DNA from: Candidatus Aenigmatarchaeota archaeon
Lineage (GTDB): Archaea; Aenigmatarchaeota; Aenigmatarchaeia; Aenigmatarchaeales; JACQIB01
Direction of reading: 5' to 3'
DNA length: 64,000 nucleotides
NCBI GenBank assembly: GCA_016198755.1
Contig: JACQIB010000001.1
Coordinates: forward strand, 32,001 to 96,000
A model generated the notes under the pieces. The model made no database searches. It had not been told where the DNA came from and worked only from the letters and a program-made list of their open reading frames with translations. Within the stretch, counting starts at the first letter, position 1, and each line of letters begins with the position of its first letter. The position numbers were made by a program, and so were the translations under genes. This document shows, piece by piece, positions 41,585 to 50,519 of the stretch.

Positions 41585-42910
41585 TTAAGCCTTTTCCTTT
41601 GCAATCTTCTTTTCTACCTTTTTCAAAGCTTCTGGATTTGCAGGTTCCTGCGGTTCATTAACTTTTGCTTCCGGCAAAGGAGAAGTTTCTTTTGCGGTTT
41701 CAATCAGTGATTTTGCCTCTTCCATTTTCTTTTCAGCCTTTACTCCCACAGTTGTTGCAGTTGGCAGTATTTCATTCAAAAGCTCTGGTTTGTTTTTCTC
41801 TATTATCTTTTTAACATCCAGCACAAACCTGCGCACATACTCCTTACCCATATACACATCCCTGTCAGGTATCTCCAGCAGCTTCTTTTCCTCAAGCAGT
41901 TTCCTCATATCTATAATTCGTTTCAAAATTTCCTCATACTGCGGGCTTACAAGAGAAGGATCAATAAGGTATTTTTTGAAAGCTTCAGGCAGTTTATCTG
42001 GCTCAGGTGGAAGTTTATCAAGGCTTTTCAGAGCCGCTACGCTGGCTTTAATCATAACCTCATAACTCTTCTTAATATCAGCAGCTTTCCTGCTGTTTTC
42101 CAGTTCTGTTAACAGTTTATCAGCCCTGTTTATGAATTTTTCTGCACGTTCAATCCATTTATCCAAATCAGGCCCTGTTATATCTCCAATTTCCTTATGT
42201 TCCACTTTCTTCCTGAAATCCATTACTTCCTCCAAAGTTTTTGCATGTTCCTCCTCTAACAATCCTGTATCCACCAAGTGCCTTCTCACTTCTCTGGCCA
42301 GTGTTTTCGGTGGAGGTGGCCCAACTCCCACAAACATTAGCAAAGCCTGCGCAGCATCCATAAGAGCATACCACAAATCCTCTGCAACCATGTACAGCTT
42401 CACAGATTTTACTCTCGTTATTCTTTTTGGAACAGACTCAAACCTGAGCTCAGCTGCTTCCACTGTAGCAGGGAACTTTCCCCACTCCAGAAGTTTTCTC
42501 ATTGGTATAAAGAAACCAGTGTCATACAGTGCATATCCCTCACGTATAATGTTGTAGAAAAGCGGATGGCAGGCTCTTATCCCATCCCAGAACTCAGTCA
42601 AAGCCAAGGTAGGCTGCGGGTGTAACCTTGGATCTATGCCTGCAGCAAGTTTGAAAACATCCTTATCCACTTTATCTCTAATCTCATCAAACTTTTTCAA
42701 AGGCATTTTTGTATCATCAAAAATTATATACAAATCCACATCGCTTTTCCCTGTATAATCCCCGCGTGTAACCGATCCCCAAACAACAACAGCCTTAATG
42801 TAGTCCTTAAACATTCTAAGAACAGCATTCTTGAATTCGTTAGCAGATTTCAGCCTTGTTTCAAGTGAAAACTGCCTTAATTTTTTCCCCAGCGGCTTTT
42901 CTTCTGCCAT
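41585..42910 (-). CDS. nucleotidyltransferase-HEPN fusion protein
   Basis: 441 residues. The N-terminal MNT-type nucleotidyltransferase has VVWGSVTRGDYTGKSDVDLYII (GS...DxD, about 42-63). A central helical region carries an R-x4-H HEPN-like motif (RKKVEH). The C-terminal 180 residues are mostly charged helices. MNT-HEPN pairs are toxin-antitoxin-like when separate; here both are in one chain within a conserved-looking operon, so a housekeeping role on RNA or protein is also possible. Lies 69 nt downstream of the TIM-barrel gene. Confidence 0.65.
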   Translation of the reverse strand: MAEEKPLGKKLRQFSLETRLKSANEFKNAVLRMFKDYIKAVVVWGSVTRGDYTGKSDVDLYIIFDDTKMPLKKFDEIRDKVDKDVFKLAAGIDPRLHPQPTLALTEFWDGIRACHPLFYNIIREGYALYDTGFFIPMRKLLEWGKFPATVEAAELRFESVPKRITRVKSVKLYMVAEDLWYALMDAAQALLMFVGVGPPPPKTLAREVRRHLVDTGLLEEEHAKTLEEVMDFRKKVEHKEIGDITGPDLDKWIERAEKFINRADKLLTELENSRKAADIKKSYEVMIKASVAALKSLDKLPPEPDKLPEAFKKYLIDPSLVSPQYEEILKRIIDMRKLLEEKKLLEIPDRDVYMGKEYVRRFVLDVKKIIEKNKPELLNEILPTATTVGVKAEKKMEEAKSLIETAKETSPLPEAKVNEPQEPANPEALKKVEKKIAKEKA

Positions 42911-42979
42911 GTTCTCTCCCCTTTCTATTGTTTTCAGCTGTTTATAATCCTTTTCCTATACAGAAGTACAATAAAGTTA

Positions 42980-44632
42980 TTACCTATACTTCTCCTTTCT
43001 CCATTCTTCCTGCTTTCCTTTCTGTATTGCAGCAGTGCTTAGAAATCCATATTCTTCCTCAGGTATTGCTAAAAGCCCCTTCAAAGGCTCTAAATAATGT
43101 TCTTTAATTAGATTTTGCTGTATAGCAACAAGCGGTTGTCCAGGTTCAAATCCAAAGAAGTCTTCTGGCAAAAGATCTGGAGCTACATCCATTTCCAAAT
43201 ATTTCTTGATTTTTCTCATGCTAAGTACAGTTTGTTTAACCATCCCCTCTTCCCCACCCCTTTCAAAAATCATCCATCCATCCTTGAATCCTTTTTTCCT
43301 GATGTCCCAGAGTCTTTCATAAATATAGAATTGCGGTTCTGATCCAAGCGGAACAGGCATGTGCGAAGGATTTAATGGGGAGGGAGTTGTAATGTGCACT
43401 ATTTTCAGGTACTTTCCGGCATCTTGGGGAAGACTATCTATCTCTTCTTTCGGGTTTAAATTATTCCCAAGCATATGTTCCATGTCCATTGTTATTGACA
43501 TCCATTCACTTCTTACATTTTTAATCATATGATAGATGTAAAACAATCTTGACATCCTTGCATGCAGTTCATAACCCGTCATAGCCATTGGAGTTTCAAA
43601 GGAATAGTATAGCTTGTACTTGTCCAGAAGTGGTTTTGGATCCTGAAAAGGTCCTTTTCCCCCAGGGCATGCATCCTGCATAAAATGTCCCCACGCATAG
43701 AACGCAGCCACTGCAGGCACCCACTTTGTTGTAAACTCATCCTTAGGCAGGTCCTCATCATCTATATCTCCCCCAACAATACCCTTCCATATCGGGTGTT
43801 TTGTTTGCATCATATACTTGGCAACAATAAAGTAAGCCACTTTCTCACACCCGTATGAAAGGTCATCCGTTGAGGCAAAGCTTATTATAAATTTCTTTAA
43901 AGAATCATCCAGCTTCCTTTTTGCTTCTTTCTTTTCTTTATCTCCAAATTTTGATTTTATCTCTTCCATTGTAAGTTCTGGAAAACTCATGCCTTGTGCT
44001 ATATGGGCAGCATTTGCCATTTTCCTGAAATTTCTCTCCTCTTCATATATTCTCTGTAGTTCCTCCCTTTCCTGTTCTTCAAGAAGCTTTTTGTAATCAT
44101 GCGTCCTCAAATAACGATGAGCTCCAATTTCAAGCACATACTTCATTGTTATTGCCCAATCTAGCACCCATGGGAATTTTTCCAGGAACTCCTCAAATGG
44201 CCTTCCCCATGGATCAACCAGTCTGGAAGGTTGCAGTTCCCTTCCTAAAACAATGAACGGGTGTGACTCAGAGCTGTGAACAGTCAGGAACTTTGCCTTA
44301 AGCTTTCCTGCATTTTCTATATGCTTTAGCAGCCTCTCATGAGCTCTCCCATAATCTGTATGGAGGGCAGAAGAAAGCGGCATTGTATCCACTCCCTGCA
44401 TTGCATAAGCTTCCCCATGTATTCCAAAATCCATGCCCAGTTCCCGAATCCTTTTTATTTTATATTCTAAATCAGGCTCCTGAAACTCTGTTATAGATTC
44501 CAAGTCAATCTGTGTAAAAGTAACACCAGCAGTAGCAGCCCAGCTTGCTTTCCTGTGCAGTCCCAGCAGTTCTTCAGCTCTTTTAATTGCCCACATTCCA
44601 GAGGAAACTCCAATAACATAGCCGTTGACCAT
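42980..44632 (-). CDS. TIM-barrel (xylose isomerase/AP-endonuclease 2-like) protein, 550 aa
   Basis: The N-terminal part IGVSSGMWAI, FTQIDLES, MDFGIHGEAYAM and FLTVHSSESHPF follows the AP endonuclease family 2 barrel, with histidines and glutamates at strand ends. Later YSFETPMAMTGYELHARM and ITMDMEHMLGNNLNP (D, E and H metal-ligand candidates) continue the barrel. A 130-residue charged helical insertion (about 165-290) is unusual. Substrate unknown: sugar isomerase or lyase chemistry is more likely than DNA repair, but unproven. The next upstream gene starts 38 nt away on the same strand. Confidence 0.55.
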   Translation of the reverse strand: MVNGYVIGVSSGMWAIKRAEELLGLHRKASWAATAGVTFTQIDLESITEFQEPDLEYKIKRIRELGMDFGIHGEAYAMQGVDTMPLSSALHTDYGRAHERLLKHIENAGKLKAKFLTVHSSESHPFIVLGRELQPSRLVDPWGRPFEEFLEKFPWVLDWAITMKYVLEIGAHRYLRTHDYKKLLEEQEREELQRIYEEERNFRKMANAAHIAQGMSFPELTMEEIKSKFGDKEKKEAKRKLDDSLKKFIISFASTDDLSYGCEKVAYFIVAKYMMQTKHPIWKGIVGGDIDDEDLPKDEFTTKWVPAVAAFYAWGHFMQDACPGGKGPFQDPKPLLDKYKLYYSFETPMAMTGYELHARMSRLFYIYHMIKNVRSEWMSITMDMEHMLGNNLNPKEEIDSLPQDAGKYLKIVHITTPSPLNPSHMPVPLGSEPQFYIYERLWDIRKKGFKDGWMIFERGGEEGMVKQTVLSMRKIKKYLEMDVAPDLLPEDFFGFEPGQPLVAIQQNLIKEHYLEPLKGLLAIPEEEYGFLSTAAIQKGKQEEWRKEKYR

Positions 44633-44670
44633 GTAAAATATTGGTGTTTGCCCAGCTTAAAAGTTTGCCC

Positions 44671-46452
44671 TTAGAAAATCCCAAACTTGCCCTTAAGGAA
44701 TCTGGTTATTTCCCCATATTTTTCCCCAGCCGGAACAAAATATTGTTTTATCTGCCTTTCTTTCAAAATAGTTTCATACGGACCTGTTTTTACCAGCGTA
44801 AATGTTTTCCCTGCGTGCGTTAAAAACTTCAGCGGATATTTTAGATATCCCCCAATTTTCCCCATTGTATCTCCCCAGTCCTTTGCAAAAGCCTGCAGCT
44901 CTGTTGGTGCTGCAGGTATCTTTTTCCCGAAAATCATTGGAAACTCCTCCTTAACAATTTCCGAAACTCCCTTCCCCTCACCAGTCCTTAAACCAACCAT
45001 AGAGTCCACATACCTATCCAGCTCCCTTTCCCTGCAGATTAACTCAAGTATTTTAAGCAAAATAATGTTCTGGCTTACAACCCAGTTCTTTGGTTCAAAA
45101 ATAATATTTTCCAGTTCCCCGCTCTGTGTTCTTACTCCAAGTCTTGTAACCTCAGTTTCAACAAAAAGATAGTAAAGTTCGTTTCTATCTAAGCTCATTT
45201 CATTTTTATTCCATAGCGGCAATATTTCAGTTTCCACTATCTGGTCTGCAACAGTTTTATTTATTACAGAAGCTGCAGATTTGCACTCTTCACATACCTG
45301 CGTTTCAGATGGTTGGTATTTTTTACAATTCTTGCAAAATGGAACAGGATTCCTCAGCCACGGATAATAATCCTTGTTTGCAAGCCCATACTTTTCATTC
45401 AAAATAAGATCCTTTATAAAATTATCATAAGGATGTATAATGAATCCCTTTTCCCCTTCCGAAACTGGTTTGTGAGCTTCCGGAATTTTGAACTTTACCC
45501 AAGACCAAAGGTATATTTTGTTAGAAAATGTAGCCTGTCCAGTTACTTCAGCAAAACTTTTCAGTAAAGCCTTTCTTATATTTGGTCTATCAGCCCCAAC
45601 TTTCATCATCCTAAATCTTGCAATATGCGGCTTTATCCACTCCCTGTATTCATCAATGCTTCTTTTCCTTGCTATAGCCAGTGTGTTCATGTTTTCATAT
45701 CTCTCTTTCACAGCTTCTCCAAACATCCTTTTCCATTCCAGATAGAGGTTATTTTTTGTTTTCAATATAACGGCTTCCGCTCTTGTAATCCCCATACTGT
45801 TCTGTATTTTCGGTACAGTATCATACTCTTCCTTAAGTCCCATAAAATCTGCAATAAGCGTTGGCCAGCGCGGTGCTATAGAACGCATGGAAATTCCTTC
45901 ACCCGTAAACGCATCCACATTATCCACAAACATTGCTTTCAGGCTGTGCTCGGCCTTTTTCATCCCATCTTCTCTCGCGTTCTTGTCTGTAAGCGCTTTT
46001 GCTTTCTCATACTCCTCAAAGTATTTTAAAATCTCTTTATATTTCCTTATATCATGCCTTACAAGCTCATAATCAGCAATAGCTGCAGCAGCGCTTGCCA
46101 ACCCTGTTTTTATTGTTCCTGCCAAAGCCTCTTTATTAGCCAAAGACCTCTCAAAATACTCTCTATGAGTTGCTGAAACTTCAATCCATTCATCCACTTT
46201 TACAACAGTATACCCTCTTTTTCTCAAGAAAAAGGTATATGAAAAATAAACATTTGAGGCATCCCCTGGACCTGTTGTTAAATCCAGCACAGCAAACTGG
46301 TTTGATAGCTCTTCCACGCCAGGTGGATCCACAGCGCCGGCAGCAGTGAACAACCCATTGTACCAGACATCTGAAGCTGTGGCAGGTATGCCAGGTTTTT
46401 CAAATGCACTTCCATGCGCTATAAAAGGAAATAATGGTTTTTCTGCTACCAT
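44671..46452 (-). CDS. conserved-type hypothetical with zinc ribbon, 593 aa
   Basis: I do not recognise a named family. Seen: an N-terminal LDLTTGPGDASNVYFSYTFF that resembles a cofactor-binding start, a long helical middle (about 95-320), a zinc ribbon CKNCKKYQPSETQVCEECK (about 388-406), and a C-terminal alpha/beta region. No TM segments. ATG 46452 is 7 nt from the small membrane protein gene upstream, and the TIM-barrel gene follows, so it probably functions with them. The Trp/Tyr-rich SNKIYLWSWVKFK segment recalls RNA- or nucleotide-binding surfaces, but this is only suggestive. Confidence 0.5.
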   Translation of the reverse strand: MVAEKPLFPFIAHGSAFEKPGIPATASDVWYNGLFTAAGAVDPPGVEELSNQFAVLDLTTGPGDASNVYFSYTFFLRKRGYTVVKVDEWIEVSATHREYFERSLANKEALAGTIKTGLASAAAAIADYELVRHDIRKYKEILKYFEEYEKAKALTDKNAREDGMKKAEHSLKAMFVDNVDAFTGEGISMRSIAPRWPTLIADFMGLKEEYDTVPKIQNSMGITRAEAVILKTKNNLYLEWKRMFGEAVKERYENMNTLAIARKRSIDEYREWIKPHIARFRMMKVGADRPNIRKALLKSFAEVTGQATFSNKIYLWSWVKFKIPEAHKPVSEGEKGFIIHPYDNFIKDLILNEKYGLANKDYYPWLRNPVPFCKNCKKYQPSETQVCEECKSAASVINKTVADQIVETEILPLWNKNEMSLDRNELYYLFVETEVTRLGVRTQSGELENIIFEPKNWVVSQNIILLKILELICRERELDRYVDSMVGLRTGEGKGVSEIVKEEFPMIFGKKIPAAPTELQAFAKDWGDTMGKIGGYLKYPLKFLTHAGKTFTLVKTGPYETILKERQIKQYFVPAGEKYGEITRFLKGKFGIF

Positions 46453-46458
46453 CCATAA

Positions 46459-46719
46459 TCACCCAAAAAGTACTATTGCAGCTCCTATAAGCAACATTAT
46501 TATTCCAATCATTATGCCTGCCTTTGCCATTGAAGGGAGCTGGTGGGTTGTGGCTGCAGGGAAATAAATCATTATAGCAACTCCAATAACCCCCAAAATC
46601 CCTCCCACTATTTTCGGGCTAATACCCCATAAAAAATACATAATAATTGTGAATATTCCAAACCCTAGAAGAACAGCCCCAGCCTCCCCCAATACTTCAA
46701 GCCTTTCTTCAAATCCCAT
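46459..46719 (-). CDS. small two- to three-helix membrane protein, 86 aa
   Basis: 86 residues, mostly hydrophobic: about residues 14-34 (AVLLGFGIFTIIMYFLWGI), 36-55 and 62-85 form TM helices. Function unknown. It begins the minus-strand run that continues with the 593-residue protein 6 nt later. ATTTTTATACC (minus strand, about 46745) lies 29 nt before the start, giving a leaderless transcript. Confidence 0.55.
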   Translation of the reverse strand: MGFEERLEVLGEAGAVLLGFGIFTIIMYFLWGISPKIVGGILGVIGVAIMIYFPAATTHQLPSMAKAGIMIGIIMLLIGAAIVLFG

Positions 46720-46810
46720 ACACTCTTATTCACTTTCAGGGTATAAAAATATTTTTTCAGGCAGTAGAAAGGCTTTTATTACCTGCAAAGACAATTATTC
46801 TGGGATAAGT

Positions 46811-47305
46811 ATGGTTTGGGCGAGAAGCAAAATTACAATACAGGACGACCTATTTCGTCCAAGGCCTAGGGTTACTTTGCACTATACTGGGCCGAATCCT
46901 GAAAAATTTTACTATGATTTTCCCAATATTATAGCAACAATATTCAGAATAAGCCATGAAAACATACAGGAAAGGAACTTTAAGTGGGAAAAGGGAGATC
47001 CCCTGAAATTCAGCGTAAAATGGGAAATGTTTTCTGATATAGACAAATATTCGCATTTCTATGTTTTGGTTTCTTTGGACGGAACCTCAAGCAAAGGCTT
47101 TGGAACAGCCACAGCAACTCTTGAAGCATATTTAAGGACAGAATACCCTCAGGATACTGTCTGGCATCGCAGTATAGTTTACGAGTTTGTCAGGATGTTT
47201 TGGCACTCTAGTTTTTATGCAGCCCGCCGCGAGCATTTGCTTATAGAAGGAAGGAGGCTGGCTGGACTAATGCTGGAAGAAGTAAAAAGGCTAATGCATA
47301 TGTGA
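46811..47305 (+). CDS. hypothetical protein A of a three-gene operon, 164 aa
   Basis: Unknown family; related to the next protein. Shared pattern: KWEKGDPLKFSVKWEMFSDIDKYSHFYVLVSLDG...GTATATLEAYLRTEY against KWDRAGPTLEFYGEWRGRFPKDRYSTYWLWIRLHG...GTAHITIKGWLMTKM, then an aromatic-rich helix. The fold looks like an antiparallel sheet followed by helices. ATG 46811 is chosen; the frame continues upstream but there overlaps the divergent gene and its promoter. A GCTTTTATTA box is about 35 nt before it. Confidence 0.6.
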   Translation: MVWARSKITIQDDLFRPRPRVTLHYTGPNPEKFYYDFPNIIATIFRISHENIQERNFKWEKGDPLKFSVKWEMFSDIDKYSHFYVLVSLDGTSSKGFGTATATLEAYLRTEYPQDTVWHRSIVYEFVRMFWHSSFYAARREHLLIEGRRLAGLMLEEVKRLMHM

Positions 47306-47310
47306 TTTTT

Positions 47311-47811
47311 ATGGCAGAATTAAAGGTGGAAATAAAATCAGATTTACTTCCAATAGACGAAGCAAAACTTATAGAATACAAGGGCGATCATCCGTCCAAA
47401 ATGCTTGGACAGATACCAGACTGGATAAGGGAAACACTGAGAGTTACAAGCTCAGACTTTTTTGAGGATGTTATAAAATGGGACCGCGCAGGCCCGACAC
47501 TGGAATTTTATGGTGAATGGAGAGGAAGATTCCCAAAAGATAGATACAGTACTTACTGGCTGTGGATAAGGCTGCATGGCTATCAGTCTGCCAAAGACCT
47601 TACAGGCACAGCGCATATAACAATAAAAGGCTGGCTAATGACAAAAATGACTTTCAATTCAGAACTTGAAAAAATGCTGCGCTGGCCTTTTCTAAAGTAT
47701 TTTTACATGGATCAGAGGAAGGTGTATGAAAGAGAGGGAAAAGAGAGGTTATTAGAATTGGAGAGCAGGTTCCGTTCTTTCCTCGGGCTTCCGGCAACCG
47801 CAGAGTTTTAG
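47311..47811 (+). CDS. hypothetical protein B of the operon, 166 aa (paralogue of A)
   Basis: Similar to the preceding protein in its central sheet region (see A) and with a comparable aromatic C-terminal helix (RWPFLKYFYMDQRKVYEREGKERLLELESRF). ATG 47311 (MAELKVEIKS) is 5 nt after the stop of A; GTG 47302 would overlap it. An A/B heterodimer from tandem duplication is a natural guess. No enzymatic motif seen. Confidence 0.6.
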   Translation: MAELKVEIKSDLLPIDEAKLIEYKGDHPSKMLGQIPDWIRETLRVTSSDFFEDVIKWDRAGPTLEFYGEWRGRFPKDRYSTYWLWIRLHGYQSAKDLTGTAHITIKGWLMTKMTFNSELEKMLRWPFLKYFYMDQRKVYEREGKERLLELESRFRSFLGLPATAEF

Positions 47812-47820
47812 GTGGAACAA

Positions 47821-48177
47821 ATGAGTATAATAGATGCAATAAGGAAAAAAGTAGGTCAGCCTTTGCCTGAACAAACAGAAGAATCAGAAGATAAATCCCT
47901 TCCAGATGATTTAGAACCCTTTAAGCTCCCTCCACCACCAGCTCCAAAACCAGCCGAACCTCTATCAATTCCCGAAGCTCTACCCCCCACTCTCCCGCCT
48001 CCAATCCGCCGCTCTGGAGCAGGAAAAAGCTATATTCCGCCAGAGTACGAATCTCTGGTTTCCGGCCCTTCTAATCAAGAGCCTGCACTAGCAGGAGATA
48101 AAGTAGAATTAATTCTCCAAAAATTGGAAACAATTGACGCACGCTTAAGGTTTATAGAAGAAAGGCTGCGGCGCTAA
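47821..48177 (+). CDS. proline-rich protein with C-terminal coiled coil, 118 aa
   Basis: N-terminal MSIIDAIRKKVGQP, an acidic then Pro-rich linker (FKLPPPPAPKPAEP; ALPPTLPPPIRR), and a C-terminal helix VELILQKLETIDARLRFIEERLRR with heptad spacing. Likely an adaptor that oligomerises and tethers the A/B proteins. ATG 47821 follows AGGTGGAAC; GTG 47812 is the site itself. Converges on the next gene with a 4-bp overlap. Confidence 0.6.
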   Translation: MSIIDAIRKKVGQPLPEQTEESEDKSLPDDLEPFKLPPPPAPKPAEPLSIPEALPPTLPPPIRRSGAGKSYIPPEYESLVSGPSNQEPALAGDKVELILQKLETIDARLRFIEERLRR

Positions 48178-48788
48178 AGAGTAACAGGTTCTAACTGCGG
48201 TGCTGTAACCAACATTTCAGCTTCATGCGCTTGGAAAGCCCCAGGGTTCAATACAACACACATAACTTTGCCACTTACAGTTGCTCGGTCTGCCAATTCA
48301 CCCAAAACCCTTGTTGTAGTGTTCATTCCAATACCAGAATACATAAGCTCAACCACCCCAGGTCCAATAAGCGTATGACGAGGTGATGATGCATTTAGCT
48401 CCTGAACCATATGTGTAGGATTCAGGGCAGAAAGGGCTGCTACTTTTCTCGGCTTAAATGCACTGCCCTTTATAGAATTTCTATCAAATTTTGAATCAAC
48501 AGATCCGCTAATATGGTAGAGATTTGTAATACCTTCAAAAGCTGCTGAATGCTCAGCATGATTATCATCTCTGGGTACAACATTATCCAATAGTTCTATA
48601 GCCACGGAAGGGTTCCTTGTAAGATAAGAAAAATTTAGTTCTTTATGCGGAGTTTGTCTATTATAGAGTAGATTATCTACCCAGCTCAGAAATTTCAACT
48701 GTGCATATCTTGCACCGTCTGGGGTATTGGTCTTTGCAACATACGATCTTGAGGGCTTCAAATCAGGTCCATCAGTAGTGTTAGACAT
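48174..48788 (-). CDS. hypothetical protein, 204 aa
   Basis: Unrecognised. Soluble, polar N-terminus, central SWVDNLLYNRQTPHKELNFSY and VAIELLDNVVP helices, and a C-terminal beta-rich half (GPGVVELMYSGIG, GKVMCVVLNPGAF). ATG 48788 is 28 nt from the TATA box, so it is leaderless, and a perfect 15-bp palindrome fills the space between. It shares this promoter design with the gene at 52486 and a variant at 19102, so a common regulator is likely. Confidence 0.55.
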   Translation of the reverse strand: MSNTTDGPDLKPSRSYVAKTNTPDGARYAQLKFLSWVDNLLYNRQTPHKELNFSYLTRNPSVAIELLDNVVPRDDNHAEHSAAFEGITNLYHISGSVDSKFDRNSIKGSAFKPRKVAALSALNPTHMVQELNASSPRHTLIGPGVVELMYSGIGMNTTTRVLGELADRATVSGKVMCVVLNPGAFQAHEAEMLVTAPQLEPVTL

Positions 48789-48798
48789 ACATAATTAT

Positions 48799-48813
48799 TA
48801 CTACTAAGTAGTA
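48799..48813 (-). promoter_or_regulatory. TATA-proximal operator, perfect palindrome TACTACTTAGTAGTA
   Basis: Read on the minus strand, TTTTATA is followed directly by TACTACTTAGTAGTA (seven-base arms, one-base centre). It covers the space from TATA to start and is identical to 52496-52510. Confidence 0.75.
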
Positions 48814-48820
48814 TATAAAA

Positions 48821-49474
48821 CTATGCCCTTGCTGCAATGGCAGGAAGCAAAAGCCTCTGGCTTGGATGTTGTTGCCACAATTCTTCTAAATGCCCAACTC
48901 CAACAAACTCTATTTCTGCAGCGCGCGCAGCTAATCTATCCCCATCCCTGTCACCCACGGCAACAATTCTTGCCATCGGAAAATCAGCTACAACCCTTCC
49001 AAACAAATATGCTTTGTACGCTGGTATCTGTTCAGGTAATACATCATCCCTTCCAACCCCTGCAGGCAATGCATCATCCAGAACACTATAAACCTTTTCA
49101 AACTTCCCTTCCAGCTTCGCAGCTTTTAAGTATTCTCCAATAAGGCTGCGCCTAGAAGTTGAAACAAGAACGCTATTTCCTCTTCCAACCCTCCTCAGAG
49201 CAGTTTCTATCCCAGGCATAGCCCTTACATACTTCGGAATTTCTTTCCTCTGAAGCGTTTCCAGAGTTTCCAAAGCCCCTGCTGTTGGAGTAAAATCAGG
49301 CATAAGAACACGCATTCTTGCTATCCAGCCATATCCAGCTTTTTCAATCTGCTCCGGAGTAACTCTTTCAGAATACCCAGCCCCCTCCAGATATCTATTG
49401 AAAGCTGCGGCTCTTGCCACATCAGAGCCTGTAATCAGAGTCCCTTTCAAATCCCATGCAACAACTGTGTCCAT
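48821..49474 (-). CDS. HAD-family protein with altered DxD motif
   Basis: 217 residues. HAD motif I WDLKGTL has the nucleophile D8, but Lys instead of the second Asp (K10). Motif II VSTSRRS and motif IV GDRDGD are present, and the helical cap lies at about 20-90. The Lys change makes ordinary phosphatase chemistry doubtful; a phosphotransfer variant or binding protein is possible. The gene is more GC-rich, with many CGC/GCG codons, than its neighbours. It starts about 60 nt from the TFB gene end. Confidence 0.65.
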   Translation of the reverse strand: MDTVVAWDLKGTLITGSDVARAAAFNRYLEGAGYSERVTPEQIEKAGYGWIARMRVLMPDFTPTAGALETLETLQRKEIPKYVRAMPGIETALRRVGRGNSVLVSTSRRSLIGEYLKAAKLEGKFEKVYSVLDDALPAGVGRDDVLPEQIPAYKAYLFGRVVADFPMARIVAVGDRDGDRLAARAAEIEFVGVGHLEELWQQHPSQRLLLPAIAARA

Positions 49475-49533
49475 TTTAATCTTAAGCAGAAAGACTGTTT
49501 ATAAACCTTTAGAACTGCAAATCTGAATCCTGC

Positions 49534-50463
49534 TTAATAATCTTCCCTGACTTTTTTCTCTATTTCTTCCCCTATTCCCAGAGTTTCAACAAGTTCCTTG
49601 AACCTGTTCCTTATTGTAACTTCTGTAACTCCAATAGCATCTGCAATTTCCCTCTGAGTCCTTTTCTCTCCCTCAAGAACAGCAGCAATATACAAAGCTG
49701 CAGCAGCAACTCCTGTAGGCCCCTTACCTGAAGTAACCTCATTTTTTTTAGCCTCTTTCAAAAACTGTATTGCTTTGGCCTGAACTTTATCTGAAAGCCC
49801 AAGCATGCTTGCAAACCTTGGAACATAATGCTGAGGCGGTGCAGGCAAAATCCTTATTTTCAACTCCCTTGATATGTACCTGTATGTCCTTCCTATTTCC
49901 CTCCTTTCTACCCCAGAAGCTTCTGCTATCTCTTCCAGAGTTCTTGGAGATCCAAGTTCCCTACAAACAGCATACAAAAGAGCAGCAATAACAGATTCCA
50001 TTGATCTCCCTCTAACCAACCCTCTGTCAACAGCCTGTTCATACTTTTTAGCAACCTCTTCGTGTATAGACCTCGGCAGTCCAAGGAAAGAAACAAGCCT
50101 CTGTAATTCTGAAAGAGCGAAGGAAAGATTCCTGTCTTTGCTTTCTACAAGCCTTTTCTGCCAGATTTTCAGCCTGTGATACTGGGCTCTTTTGCTTGGA
50201 GCCACACGGAACAATTCTCCCTTACCCCTTCCTATTTCCGTTGCCATTCCCTTGTCATGTTTAGTGTGAGTTAACGGAGCCCCAGCTCTTGTCCTCTTCC
50301 CCCTTTGATCATCATCAAAAGCTCTCCATTCAGGACTTGAATCTATCATTCCCTGCTCCAGAACCATTCCGCACTTCCCGCAAACCCTCTCTCCTCTAGA
50401 ACTGTCATCATAAAAAACTGTGCATTTGCACTCAGGACAAACCTCTGCTTTTTTACCAGCCAT
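49534..50463 (-). CDS. tfb: transcription initiation factor TFB
   Basis: 309 residues. N-terminal zinc ribbon with C9, C12, C28 and C31 (recruits RNA polymerase), the B-reader/linker region with DSSPEWRAFDDDQRGKRTRAGAPLT, then two cyclin-fold repeats (about 110-205 and 210-305) that bind TBP-DNA and the BRE; the recognition helix is TQREIADAIGVTEVTIRNRFKEL. Length and motif order are typical of archaeal TFB. It recruits polymerase at the TATA promoters listed here. Confidence 0.96.
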   Translation of the reverse strand: MAGKKAEVCPECKCTVFYDDSSRGERVCGKCGMVLEQGMIDSSPEWRAFDDDQRGKRTRAGAPLTHTKHDKGMATEIGRGKGELFRVAPSKRAQYHRLKIWQKRLVESKDRNLSFALSELQRLVSFLGLPRSIHEEVAKKYEQAVDRGLVRGRSMESVIAALLYAVCRELGSPRTLEEIAEASGVERREIGRTYRYISRELKIRILPAPPQHYVPRFASMLGLSDKVQAKAIQFLKEAKKNEVTSGKGPTGVAAAALYIAAVLEGEKRTQREIADAIGVTEVTIRNRFKELVETLGIGEEIEKKVREDY

Positions 50464-50519
50464 TATATCACTTTAAATACTTATCACTTTAATGTAGCAA
50501 TACCAACTCCTACACAAAC

